64,000 bases of DNA. It comes from Acanthosoma haemorrhoidale (Eukaryota > Arthropoda > Insecta > Hemiptera > Acanthosomatidae). Under the pieces are notes generated by a model. It worked only from the letters and a program-made list of their open reading frames with translations, was not told where the DNA came from and ran no database searches. Positions within the stretch are counted from its first letter, which is position 1, and each line of letters opens with the position of its first letter. The stretch is taken from contig OV884009.1 of NCBI GenBank assembly GCA_930367205.1, positions 39,627,841-39,691,840 on the forward strand, given 5' to 3'. Position numbers and translations under genes: made by a program. Positions 38,290 to 51,058 of this stretch are shown here, piece after piece.

Positions 38290-38717
38290 GCTCGTTGCTT
38301 CTCTGCTTGAAACTCTGAAACTTGGCTGCTTCTTTATGAAAAACCTCTGCATCTCTTTCTCTCCTCACCTCGCTACGTTTTAGTCCGGTGTTGTCAGACC
38401 ACACACCCTCCTAGTGGGAATCTCTGCCTTCGTCTCGCTAAATCTAGCACCTCCTTGGGAGAGACCTCTCCCTAGTGGACGACGGTTGTCGTGGCCCTGC
38501 AAACTTACCAAGCAGTGTTCCCCACATCGATTCAGTCCGCCTCTCTCCGCTTCACACTCGCCTTTGGGATCCGGACGGATTTCGCCTACCCTCAGATACC
38601 GAGTGTGAATTCGTGGTCATTCCAAGACCACACAAACTACCTACACTACCTACCCTATACCTCTTCTCCTGAACATAGTGCATTGTCGGGGCACATACCT
38701 ATCAAAAATGGAGTCAG
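38290..38717 (+). repeat. Inverted dispersed repeat, arm 1 (retroelement 5' region?)
   Basis: About 430 bases matching 51059-51485 in the opposite orientation: shared blocks include TTTGGGATCCGGACGG, CCTAGTGGGAATCTC, TTCTCCTGAA and ATGGAGTCAGA at the end. Much more GC-rich than its flanks. Upstream, ACTATAAAAACGG (about 38190) and GGTATTTAAGACC (about 38232) look like TATA boxes. I infer the 5' leader of a retroelement, with ATGGAGTCAGA as the start of its first ORF; the family is unidentified. Confidence 0.7.
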
Positions 38718-38721
38718 ATAG

Positions 38722-39330
38722 TAAAGCCGTCATGAAACGATTGTCCAGGTTATAAACTCAATCAACCCCCACTTCGTACCAGGGCTAGGGTAACTAGGCA
38801 CCCCCCTCGTGACGATCCAACAGTCTCAACTCATATTACATGTCCATCGGCTCTTCAAATGGAGGTAAATCTTAAATATTACTGTTTAAAAATAACAAAT
38901 TACAAATTCTTAATCAGACATTGTGTTTATTGACTATTTGATACCATACTTTTTAATACCAATTAATTATTGACAATCATCTTCTATTGAGATGCCTATA
39001 TTATTTTGAATGCCTTGTTCATATGAACTGGGACCTTTTTATGTAAGTATTTTAGCTATTTACAATTTTTTTAAAAGGTGATAAAGATTGTCTATGAAAA
39101 ATATTGAATAATTTCTATTGATTAGAGAATTTAAGAAACTCACTCGATATCGTTTCTTCGCATTCAACGTCATTTATTTTGTTTGAATATATGCAATAAT
39201 ATATAAATTCAGTTCATAATTGATGTTATCATATAAGATAGTTCGACTCGGTCATACTGAGGTTCGGAAGGAGTACCGATTCAAGTATATCGGGAGGGGC
39301 TTTGATATCGTTATTCCGCAATAAAATCTT
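38722..39330. other. Spacer before the promoter island
   Basis: AT-rich, no gene or repeat recognised. Confidence 0.4.
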
Positions 39331-39339
39331 TTATTTTAG

Positions 39340-39666
39340 AAGGCTCGTCCCCTAGAAAGCTGATTGGAGGAAGTCTTCCCAGGCTCCGCCCCCTTCTACC
39401 CCCCTGCCGTCACGTAGGAAAAACTTTAATTATTAAAATCCATCAAATAATGAAAGTTGCACAGTGGCTGCAAACTGAGGTGTCGGCCGGGCCCTTTGGG
39501 GGTGTTAGGTGCGTTTCATTCTCTTAAAGCGTATGTTTCTTTTATGAGGGTTAAAAGGGGAGGGGGTGGGAGTTTGAGGAAGGGGGGTTAAAGGGGGGGT
39601 AGGTGGTGGGGGCAGGGGGCGCTCGGACGGAGTCGGCACTCTCCTCTCAGCCGATGCTCTGGCAAC
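39340..39666 (+). promoter_or_regulatory. GC-rich promoter-like island and 5' UTR
   Basis: A sharply GC-rich stretch in AT-rich DNA, with GC-box-like CTCCGCCCCCTTC (about 39384), a long purine/G-rich run (39555-39620) and GGGGGCGCTCGGACGGAGTC just before the inferred start of transcription (about 39620-39635). There is no clear TATA box. It directly precedes the signal-peptide exon. The exact transcription start is a guess. Confidence 0.5.
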
Positions 39667-39715
39667 ATGTACCGCTCCGCTCTGCTATTTCTCGCAATCT
39701 CAGCGCTCAGATCAG
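39667..39715 (+). CDS. First coding exon of an unidentified secreted or membrane protein
   Basis: ATG in an excellent insect start context (GGCAACATG) opens 16 codons reading MYRSALLFLAISALRS plus one base, then a perfect donor GTGAGT (39716-39721). A positively charged start followed by a hydrophobic core is a classic signal peptide, so the product should enter the secretory pathway. The exon ends in phase 1, common for signal-peptide exons of extracellular and cell-surface proteins. No later exon was identified in the following 24 kb, so the gene probably has a long first intron and continues to the right of the window. The identity cannot be told from 16 residues. Confidence 0.6.
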
Positions 39716-42700
39716 GTGAGTCGACAGTACTGCATGACAGTCCCTTAGGGGCATCAGGGAACCCATATGTACATGTCCGCTGCGATTCTCTCACCATTTT
39801 CTCCTGCATTTGTCCCATAAAAAATATTTTTTTTAAAAGAAATTAATCATACTCTATCAGTTGAAATGTCACAGTTAGGCGATTGATAGAAAAATAAAAT
39901 CAGCAGAAAAAAAACTATCTACCAAAGCCTGCCATGTCAAAATACAAATACTTAGAAATATTAAAAAATGAATTGTATAAACTTAAAAAAAAAAATATTT
40001 TTTAGAATTTAGCATGATTTTTACCAAATAGTATATTAGATTTTGTATAGCCAATGGTAAGATATGAAACGATTTATTTATTAATATTTTTTTTTTTATG
40101 AATGAATACTGTATTAGGGAAAGTCACAGCATTGAGAATTAATCTTCTATAGAAATCATCTGAGGACATCTTCAAAATTACAGACCTCAATTTCTTTAGG
40201 AGTTTATTTAACTTATACGTTTATGCTAATATTAATACTCATATATAGCACTTACTTCCTACAACGAGTGAAAGCTGGCGGATCGTGCATGTTTTCATAA
40301 TAAAAAATGAAAATTAAAAAAAAAAAAATTAGAATATGAATTTTATTAGAATTTTTTAAAAGCCAATAGCAGTATACATACATTACCCAGAAAGAACCCT
40401 TCAAAGCGTGATGCGTGCCAATGCGGCCGAGAGGGATCTTGGAGAGTACCCGAGAGAAAATTATTCTCTCTGGCATTTAGATTAAAGAATGTAAAATATA
40501 TTTATGATAGCGATGAACTTTAAATTGGTTTATGAACAATTAAAATTAGTAGTAAAATAAAATATTTGTGAGTCAACAACCAATGATTGTTAAGAAATGA
40601 GCGTCTCAAAAAACCTTAAACCAAAACATAAGGTTTTATGACCAGTCATTTCTTCAAAATAATAGCAGCTCAAAAGAGATAAAAATTGAACTGCGACAAA
40701 GGAAATTAATTGATTTTAATGTGAGGGTGTGATCGAACACTCAGCCAATTTCAAGACCGATTTTTGACAGTGAAAACTAGATCTGGCGAGATTCCTTCAA
40801 ATCCGTAAGTATTTTAAATGTAATAAAGGTAAATATTTTATTTTATAGTATGGCATTAGATGAAATAATAGTGGTGCATGTACATCAATGTATATATTAG
40901 TAACCATTAACCGTTAAAAATTAGAAACTTGTCGGGGGTTTCCCAAGTAAATAAGACTACATTTTAGTAGAAAAATATACTGAATTGAAATATAAATTTC
41001 ATTAGTAACAAATAAATATTAGGATATTGTATCCTAAATCATTTTGTCCACACCTAATATTTTGTAGTTTCCGTCATTGAACTCCGTTCAAAAAAACGAC
41101 ATATAAATGCCAATAAAACGACAAAAAGAACTGAGCCGTCACAAAGACAATTAAATTTGCTTCAATTAGAGACTACTTTGGGCAAAATAATTTAAAAAAT
41201 TTAAAATGAGACAATTTATTGCTCAACTTAATGAATAATATGACAGGCCTAAAATAGTCTCGTGTTGAAACTAATTTGACGTACTTAACACTCGTTTATT
41301 AATTAATTAGTTACTTTATATTCTGTGAAAAATAGTGGTAAATGATGAAAACTCGTTTGAAAAAAAAAAAAAAAAACGACGTCCTCCAACGAAGAAGGTA
41401 CTCCTAGGCTTCGTAGCCTAGGGTGTGGCAAGAAGTCTATTATTATTATATGCGAAAGATTTTTTGATACAAATTGTTTTTTGTCTATTCTTAAAGAAAA
41501 TTTTACCGTTAAATTAAATCTTGCCATACCACTTGCTAAAAGTTGATGTAGTTGCAACTTAAAAAATTGACATGAAATTATTTTCATATGACAGGGTTAG
41601 GCTTCATTAAGCGGCTATCTCCAAAACAATATTAAAATGAATTTCTCCTGATGCAGACATGGACAGTGTGTCGAAACGTTGTTCATTAATAAATTTGATG
41701 AAAACTCTCATCTGATCATAAAAATTTTAATTCACAGCTGACATGAGAACTCCCAGTTTATTAAATGTAATTAACAATTAGCATCTAACCTTAGTAATAT
41801 CTATATAAGACACAATACACCCTCTTTCGAAAACGGCAAAATATATTTTATAGCTTTTGAACTAACAGAGGTTTCGTAAAATCGCAAAAACGCATTCTTC
41901 TATTTACGCTATCCTTTGATTTCAAGTAATGTACTTTTCCATCGAATGTGAAACGAAATAAAACACTAATAATTTTTTTAGGTATTTTGAATAGATTTTC
42001 ATGAAAGATTTCTCAAATTCGGGATCTCAATTTTCGCACAAAAATGAATAAAGGATATAATGTTTATTTCTTGCTTTATTTTACACAGATTTTTATTACT
42101 TTCAAATCAATAAAATACATATAAGGTTACTAACCGTTTAAAAGACGATGAAATTGGAATATAAAATAATAAAATAAAATTCAAAAAGTTACTGATATTT
42201 ATTTATTATGAGCACTCAAGACTGCACTGGTATAGTTGCGACGATAATAATATAAACGTACTTTTACTAACTACTATTGTATCTTATTGATAACACTGTA
42301 AAATAGCAGTTTTGTCTAAAAGGAGTAACGCCTAGTAAATATAAAACGCAAAACTATTTAATGTACGGAACACATTTTTAATGATGCACCGGTTTCCCTG
42401 ATTTTTTCTAAACATCAATAAGATTTTAATTATGTCACACACGAATGAAGGCTGAAGATCCTAATCTGTGGTATTCTAGGTGCACCTCTTTCGTTGAATC
42501 TATAATTGCCGCTATACAGAAAGAAGTCACACATCTGAACATGAATTAATAAATTGTTATTAATAATAAATTTTTTTGAAGGGGATTCGATTAATGTAAA
42601 GAGCCTGAAAAAAAAAAAATCTTTTTTTCAGAAACCACTTGAAAAAGATATTACATCTACTCCCATTGGCCGTTTAACAGCTGTTAGATTTTCTGTTAAA

Positions 42701-45700
42701 ATTAATAACGAATGAATTACTTGCCCGGATAATGAAACCGGCAGAGGAAACCATCCCACCTACCATCCCTCTCTGCACTTTCTCTCGCACCGTTATTTTT
42801 TCATTATTTTTAGGTCTTCAAGTTTAAAAAAATCTTTTGAGTAACGCTCCGGTTGAATAAAGACTCCTGTGAAAGCCAGGAGTATTATCTCTCTCGAACA
42901 TTTACTCAACCAACGGCTTACAAACCGGGCTAAAATCTCAACGTCGATGAATTCATCCAAAACACCAACGATTAAAAAAAATAGGTCCATATTTAACTTA
43001 AAATTGGTTGTATGCTGACATAATTAATACGTAAATCGATAAGTCAACGTACATTTAGAATTCCAAAGACTCAGTCAATTATTACAAGAATGTCAATTAT
43101 TAATTAATCTAAAAAATATTTTTCCATAATTTTCTGTCATTGATAATCCACACAGGTAAAGTTTTTTAACTCAAAAGTCATTAAATGTTTCATTTTAATT
43201 GTTTTTCGCAACCCAACCGGTGATTTTTTTTTTTTAAAGGCATGATATTTTATACGTTAAGTCCATTTCATGTACCAATGATATTGATAAATTATTAATA
43301 AAAAATTAATATTTTCATCAAATTGAATAGAGTTGGGAATTGAATATTCCAACTTTATGATTATTAATAAGTGTTGCATCTTGGGGTTTTAGTGGAATAA
43401 TTATACAAAACAAGTTGTTTAATGCATCTATTCTTGACTTGAAATTTTAACATTAGATAATACTTATAAACACTTATAGGCACCTAAACATACACACTTA
43501 TAGACGCACTACCCTTCTGGAACTCCTTTATTAAACTAAAATGTTTAATGATTTAATAGCACAAACTATGTAGTAGCGGGTTCACTCAAACAGTTACAAA
43601 AGTATTTTTCATTTATTTTGCGATTCCAAATTATGAACGTGTGGATGAGGACTTGTTAGAGATAAGCGTAGACCGGCGGAGGTGTTTCAGAAACAATGTA
43701 TGTGCATATTTTTTATTTCATTTCGCATGTATATTTGTTATGAGTATATTTGTACGCAAATATTAGTTGTTTAGCGTACGTGTTAGCCAGTAGATCTCTA
43801 GAGCTTAGTCAGCTTGACGTCTCAAGTGTGTAGTTAAACCCATGCTATAATTCATGTACATACTTTGGTTAGTAATTAGTAAATTTGACATTGTTGTAAA
43901 ACATGCTTACTTTGAGTTTTATGTGTGAGAGATGTTCATAGTGCTTTCTTTTGTGAACCATAAACATTTTTCCTTCTTTATATATATTTTTTGATGAACT
44001 TTTTTTTTTGCTGCACTTGCCTGGTAAAACTAGTTTAACCTATGTATATTAAATAGTTTAATAACCATTAAATTTATCTATATATATTTTAATAGTTTAA
44101 AATAACCCTATCAATATATATATTGTTACTTAATTTATGTGAAGCCCCGTCATAAAATTGATTGGTTGTGATTTGGAGTAGATTCTAGCAGCACGCTGTC
44201 GTATTTAATTCTGACTTTAGGGTAGGTGATTAGTAATTATTTACCTAATTAATTAATCCTAATTACCAATTAATCAAAACGTTATCAAAATATGGATTAT
44301 TATATGCGACGTTTGATCTAACCATTTAACAAAGTGTTAAGGGTTATGTCACTCAAACATGAGGTAGCAATTACCACTAACTGGCTCTATGATCGTTGTA
44401 AGCATTTATCCGAAATTGATACAATTTTAATTAACTTGACTCTTTGTATCTTTTACCATTATTATTTATCTTTTGAAAACGCTCTTGTATCGATTCCAGA
44501 TGTCACAATATATTATCTATTTTGTGAAGGATATTTCTCTAAAATTATTTATTAGTTTCAATTCCGTTGAGCAGATTAATTTTTATGGTTTTCATATTTA
44601 TTCTTGATAGTTTTAATTATAGTTTTCCAGGACGTTTCTGTTTATTTTGTTTGCTATTGCATCGTTTTTCATTTTGTCATTTTATCGTTAAAATTAACGG
44701 TTTTCATTTTTATTTGTCGATAAAATTCAGTATTCTCGAAGGTTTAGTTTTTTTCTAGTTTTGATAGGAATGAGGTTTGGTGCGACTTAAATACTTTATG
44801 TGTTAAATAATTAAACTATCAATTAAACATTGCTTCAAACATACAGGTGATATAGGCAGATATATCCGAGGCACCTACCTGCCATGTGTTGCCCAACTGT
44901 TTGTTGGCTGAGTAACTCAGGTTACAATCTTAGCTCGTTACTCAATGATGTAACTAAGAGTGACAGTTCCTAATGGGCGGGATCGTTCCGAACTGGGAGT
45001 GTTCCACAGTTGAACCCATCCTAACCCCAGAGGCACATAGTGTTGGCTCCCTGTGTTGTGAACCCATAGGTCACCGAGTCAATAGGTCAACGGTCAGGCC
45101 TATAACGGTCAATAGTAATCTGGTAATAAAAACATATCCGACTGAGCGCGGTTTCGTTTTGACAGGATGATTTTAGAAATAAGAAATACTAAATTTATGT
45201 CAAGTGTTAATCCATCACATAATAAAAGTTGTTTTTTTTCGCTAGTGAGAACGATTTAATCTACAGTAATAATAGTATACTGACGTTTACTAAGTCAGTT
45301 AGCAGTCTTGCGTTATTTTTCCAGGGGTTGTTTTAATTTCAAGCATCGTAGAAGCATTAGTAGGAAGTGTTATGTAAAATATCAAAGCTTTACGTGAAAT
45401 GGGAGTGAAAAAAAAAATTATGAGTACTCTTTGTTTATTTGATAGCCTGTAGTAAAAAACATAAATCACGCGTAATGTTAAAATATTTTATTTGATACAA
45501 TTCTAAATGCGGCAGATGGATTTTTATTTTCCGTTACCATGTAATTAGTTAATAAAAGGTCATTATATTTCGTGGAGATGTCAAATGTTTCATCAAACGA
45601 AACTCCTGTGACAAATTATACGTCCATTTTTCAGGTTGAAAAAGAGAGCTCTCCGTGAGAAGAACAGACACCGTGTTAAAAACACGAGTCGCTGATTTCG

Positions 45701-46072
45701 TTAAAATCAACGAAACCCTAAAAATTAGTATAGATAATAATTGAAACTCTAAATAAATAATTTAAGTTTTACACTAGGAGTGAAAACAAATTTTTCGAAA
45801 TAGGTTTTAGGGTCTCTCGAATTACATTTCATATATTTTTACAGCAACATAATCAACGTTTCGTCTATTAGGCATCTTCAGGACCAGGTGGCCAAATTCA
45901 TCTCCTACATAAATTCCATATATAATGCGTCCATAAAGGTTGATACCTTTATAACAATATAGGTTAAGCTCATAACAATAAGCCCTCCCACTTGTATAAT
46001 ATTATTAAGAGCTATCACTACAAAAAGACAGCTGAAAAACGGGATAAGAAAACTTCATTCTCAATTTAATGT
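39716..46072. other. Probable intron DNA, no exon recognised
   Basis: AT-rich. GC-richer patches occur at 42700-42960 (with an E-box palindrome, TTAACAGCTGTTAGA, at about 42675) and 44830-45180; neither gives a recognisable protein. Retroelement-end motifs lie at 41647-41680 and 45855-45883. Confidence 0.4.
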
Positions 46073-46700
46073 ACAATTCAACTTGTTACTAAATTGTTAT
46101 TACATGTTCCGATATCCTTTCCGTGTTATTGTATTGGCTTTAATATAATGGATATATAAATAAAAATTTCTTTTTAGAATAGTAGGAAAATAAACTAAAA
46201 ACATATTCAAGAAACAAAACAACAAAAACTTTAGTAACAAATTAAATAAAAAATCTTTTCAAGTTAAATACGACTATTTACAATATAATAAAAATATTTA
46301 TAAATTAATTTAAAATAGTCTTTATGATAATCGTAACCACTATTTTTATCAGAAGTAATCACACACATCAGGAGTTTCTTTTAGGTACAAAAAACATTTT
46401 TAACCTATTTCGTTCTTAGATTGTCGGACTTCTACTCTAAATGCAACATAAAATTTTTATTTACCAACTATTAACAATAGTTTAGAAATTTGTATGTATA
46501 TATCCATTATATTAAAGCCAATACAATAACATGGAAAAGATACCGGAACATGTAATAACAATTTAGTAATAAGTTGAACTATAACAATTATGCCTGAATG
46601 TATCTTTTGAAAGAAATGTTGCTGTAACTACCAATCTTCGGTATTAATGGATTTTTAAAGGAGTTTTTTTTTGTTAAAATATGTGTTAGCTTGAGAAGGG
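46073..46700. repeat. Foldback repeat, copy 1
   Basis: Inverted arms of about 95 bases at 46073-46169 and 46486-46580, sharing for example CTAAATTGTTATTACATGTT and TTGTATTGGCTTTAATATAA. The interior and the sequence right of the second arm (to about 46700) match 63048-63260 in the same orientation, so the foldback is part of a larger dispersed element. No coding capacity seen. Confidence 0.85.
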
Positions 46701-46704
46701 ACAA

Positions 46705-47935
46705 ATAAGATACCGTTGAATGTTAAAATTACACATTTTGAAAAACAATTTTTTCAAAAAAGCCTTTTAGGATCTCCAGCAATCTTGTGTATATCATTAT
46801 ATCACCAATCGATTTTGCTTTTTTAGGAATGTCGCCAACTTTATCTCACAAAATAATTCCAGATATAATTAGTCCATATTGTTAAATATTTAAAATTATA
46901 AACTAATGTATTTTATTGGTTGGTAAAGATTTCATTGTTGACTCAATTCTGTTGTGCTATAGTTGTTTGTAATTGTTTGCTTAATTATGTTCGATCACGT
47001 GAGGATTAGTAGTTAATTATTAGATTAAGCCCTCTCTTGAAAAACAGATCCTTTTAGAAAGTCTTAATCCTGGTCATTAAGGGAGGAAAAAATATGCACA
47101 CAATTTGTTGATTAGTCGCTAATCTTAACTGGAAACAAAAAAGACAGAGAGAGGCGGCTTAATTTTATTACTCTAATTAGTTTCGAGTCTGAGTGAAGCT
47201 GTACAGGGCTGGCCTTAAATGAAACTGTTCCAGGGCCTAGGGGATAAACGGCAAGATCCACTTGTTCTTGTCCAGGGCCGACAGAGGGAAAATGAAACAA
47301 ATGGAGGAAAACTAAAATGAAAAAGAAGAGAGGAAAAAAATTGTTCTCAAAGTGACGTTTAAAGGGTGGCTTATTGGCCTAGCCCTTTGGAACGTGTGAG
47401 AAAAAAAAAGCATTGATCACTCAGAAGGGACAACTGTAATCTGTATCCAGTATAAAGACGGAATTTCACCTACGCTTTAATCTAGTTGTCACTGTAATCT
47501 ACTTGTCACTTCAAAACTTTTAGAACTAAATTTTAATGAGAGTGATGTGGTAAGGGCTATGATAGAAGTGCAAATAATAACTTCACTCCAGGAAATTGCC
47601 GTTTTATAAATTATGTTGTCCAGGATCAAATATCTGTACATATTTAGTACGTCAGGTTTTTAATACAGGTTGAGGTCAAGTGCTCTTTTAATGAATAACA
47701 TATTTCCCCACTTTAGGCAGATATGTAGTCATACACCTGTACAAACCATGCTGGTTGTTAATGATTAAATTGAAATATTGAACATGCATGATATTTAAAA
47801 ATAAATTAAATACATAAACATGAAAACATGTATCAATGCTTTAGTCAGTATGAAAATATCATAAAACCGGGATCGAAAGATGTAACTATAAATAAATAAA
47901 ATTATTATATATGGCTGGTCCCGGCTGTGGAAGGA
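46705..47935. other. Spacer with one non-repetitive GC-richer island
   Basis: The stretch 47110-47340 has higher GC, no convincing ORF and a homeodomain-type palindrome CTAATTAG at about 47173-47180. It may be a regulatory element of the long intron. The rest is AT-rich. Confidence 0.3.
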
Positions 47936-47937
47936 TA

Positions 47938-48251
47938 TAATTAAATAACAGTTCCTTTGTCTCTCCACAATAATGTTTATTGAACCAAAACGTTTTTGAC
48001 AGCCCTAAATTGCCGATTGATGATATAAAATCTTTCGAACATGCGAAACTTCTTGTATGAAGTAGAACGGATAACAAACTTTAGATAATTTTACTGACTT
48101 CTTTCTACGATTGAGCTTCATACAAAAAATTTTATGTTTTAAATTTTGTATACCATCAATTGGCAACCGAAGACGGCAACTTAGGGCTGCATAAAACGTT
48201 TTCGTTTAATGAACATTATTGTGGAGAGACAGATGAACTGTTATTTAATTA
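47938..48251. repeat. Second foldback structure
   Basis: Arms at 47938-48014 and 48174-48251 are near-perfect inverted repeats of about 77 bases: both contain TAATTAAATAACAG on the outside, GTCTCTCCACAATAATGTT in the middle and CCCTAA(A/G)TTGCCG on the inside (right arm complemented). The loop is about 160 bases. The arms include CAAAACGTTTTTG-like sequence next to AATAAACATTATT, reminiscent of retroelement 3' ends. Confidence 0.85.
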
Positions 48252-48339
48252 AATTATTATTTAAAAAATTGAATCTTGTTCTGTACGTTATTTGTTTGAA
48301 TTTTAATCCTGAAGATGCTTGAAAAGGCGAAACATCCAC

Positions 48340-51058
48340 TATTGGTCTAATATCATAAAATAAAAGATATTTTGAGAGACTTTTTTGAGCAATTAACATT
48401 CCCACAGAGCAAAGATTAAGGAAATTGCTCATTAATAAATATTAACACTAAAGCGTAATGTGGTAGAAAATGATTAATAATTAAGATCGCTAATATGTAC
48501 GGAGAATGGGCTATCCGGTTGAGATTTTTTTTTTTCAAAACGAGAAGAAAAATCCTTGTCAATTGACCCTTGTACTACCACCCAAATTCATGAAGGTCTA
48601 TCTTGGTCTGTGTGAGTCCCTTGTTAAATTTAGAGATATTTTACGTGTGGTTTCGTTAGATATTCAATATGTAGTCATAAGCATACAGTATAATATGACA
48701 GTCTCATTTGTCAATTAATTAGACAATGTTAAAAAAAGTATATTTTGTCTTTTTTTTTTTTTAAATTTAATGTGAATTAAAGATCCGGAGGTCTTGGCAA
48801 ATAATTACCACAAAAAAACTGCCATTAACGTCACGTTTGATACTTTAACACAACCCTTGTTTTTTAAAAGAGGTTTGGTAATTTTCACGTCAGTTCCATG
48901 TTAAAAATAATAGGGATTTTATAATAATAATACATAAATAAATAATAAAAAGAAAGGTTCTATAAACGAACAATTGAAAAAATAAATATTTTTTAAGTCC
49001 TCAATGCCCTGATTAACTAACAATATGTATCTCGTGTTTGGTTTAGACATCAATTACAAATAACTCATCAAAGCTGTCATCCAGTTACTTTACTTGATTC
49101 CACAAGCATTGAGAAAGGAGAAATGAAAGCAGCTTCATATATAGATAGAAAAAAAATTATATTTTCAAAATTATATATAACGACAAAAAAACAACAACAC
49201 AGTTACAAATAAACTTTATCGTCTCCAACAAAATTTTGTTGTCTCTAGCTTAATAAAATCATATATGTAATTAGGAAACAATTAAAAAAAAAAACTTCAT
49301 AATCTACAGAAAACCGGTAATAACAAGTATATTATTTCTAACTGCTTTATATTTATTTCAAATATAAAATCTATTAAAACTAAAATGAAGTATATAATTT
49401 AAAATTTGAAATCACTTAGTTGAGATACTGTCTATAAAGTGATTTTTACTTCCTAGACATGAGCCAAAAAAAAAACATTTACTCTTTTCACTTATAAAGA
49501 AACTCGATAGAAAATAATTAAGGGGTATTAATTGACCCATTACACGTGGTGACAAATAATTATTTCCTTTTCAAATAAAGTAAGGCCTCAAATCAAATAT
49601 CTAGACAATTTGATTAATAACGTGTGGTATATGTTGATACATTGATAGACTATGGTCACAAGAGTGCCCATTAAATCTTACATTTAAATAATATATGCTG
49701 TATTGATGTATGTGACAGCAAATAATCGTTTCTTTCTTACATTTTGCATAAAATGTCCTTCCTTAGTTATTATTTATTTAATAATTCATTAAGGCAGATT
49801 GTAATTTTATCTTAATAAATTGTTGTTTTCTCTCAATAATTCATTACTTCTTTTATGATAAACGTTTCGGACTTCATCAGGCAACATATACACAATTAGT
49901 AAAAACTTTGGTACCATCACAATAAGTAAAATTTTTTTTACTTTTTAAAAAGTAGTAAGCATGTATTTTAAATGTAATGCGATTGTTTTGTAAAAGAAAA
50001 AAATTTTTCTTCTTGTGATTTTACTTGTTTTTTTATTCATGTCTAGATGTTGTCCTGATGTTGGGCTGATACCAAAACGCCGCAACGTAAAAATAATGAA
50101 TAAATAAATAAAAAAATTCTTTGGAAGGGAATTAATAAACAAATTAAAATAAAATAATAATTAATAATAAAAATGTTATATAGCAATAGATTTTTTTTTC
50201 CAGTGACTCCAAAATCCAGGTGGAGGGAAGAATAACTTAGATTGTTTTTAGATGTTTATCGTATAAAAATTCTAAGACCATTTTATCCCACTCAAGATCT
50301 ATACGATATAGTAAAATATTCTGTGTGATAATAAACAGAAAATAAATAGAATGAATGTCTCGGGGGGTTCCTTAGAGATAACATTGTTATCCTTTATAAA
50401 AAAGGGAGGATTCCTAAAAGGAGGAATTGAATTTATGTCGGGAAGGGAAGGAGGGAAAGTGATGGTCATTCTTGCACAGTAAGATTTCAGCCGGCCAATT
50501 TACAGCCAAATAACATAAATCCCGCTTATTCCTCCTCATACCTCCAATATTTACTTGTTCATCCCCGTAAGGAGCTTTGCTCTATATTTTGTTTAAAAAA
50601 AAAGGAGATAATGTATTTTTTATATACAATTTTCCTGTAGCTTATGCGTATTATGAGTATATTTTCTATACTCTTTGACTGTCTTTTAGTCATATTTTAT
50701 TTTACAGTTTTTAATTCAGCATAATGCTACGAATGGTGTGAATGTATTATATGCTGGTCAAGTCTCAGTTATAATTAAAGCAGGAAAGAGAGTGACCGAG
50801 AAATATACTTGTTGCAAGTTAAAAAAAAACACATTTGTACAATATAAGGACATTATGAATACACATTCGTTGCCGTTGTCGGATTCTCAGATGTGAGGAT
50901 CTCCAAGGTGGGGAGAGGACGCCCCGCCGCGGGCTAGGGTCGCTACAACCTCTAGCCGCCATCCGGCGAGCGCCTAGAAAGAGATATTAGTGGGTGGGCC
51001 TGTGGTCTTTCACCCTTGCTGGTGGCCTAGTCCGCGCACAGCTTAATTCACTTTGTTC
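48340..51058. other. Probable intron DNA with retroelement-end motifs
   Basis: AT-rich. CTGATG...CGAAACG motifs lie at 49861-49882 (-) and 50054-50087 (+); a jockey-type tail (GATTGTAATTTTATC) is at about 49797. A GC-richer, ORF-free patch at 50340-50600 might be regulatory. Confidence 0.4.

Noticed and set aside
39588..39818. 76-codon ORF on the - strand across the promoter island
   Set aside because: It is the antisense shadow of the GC-rich promoter and signal-peptide exon.
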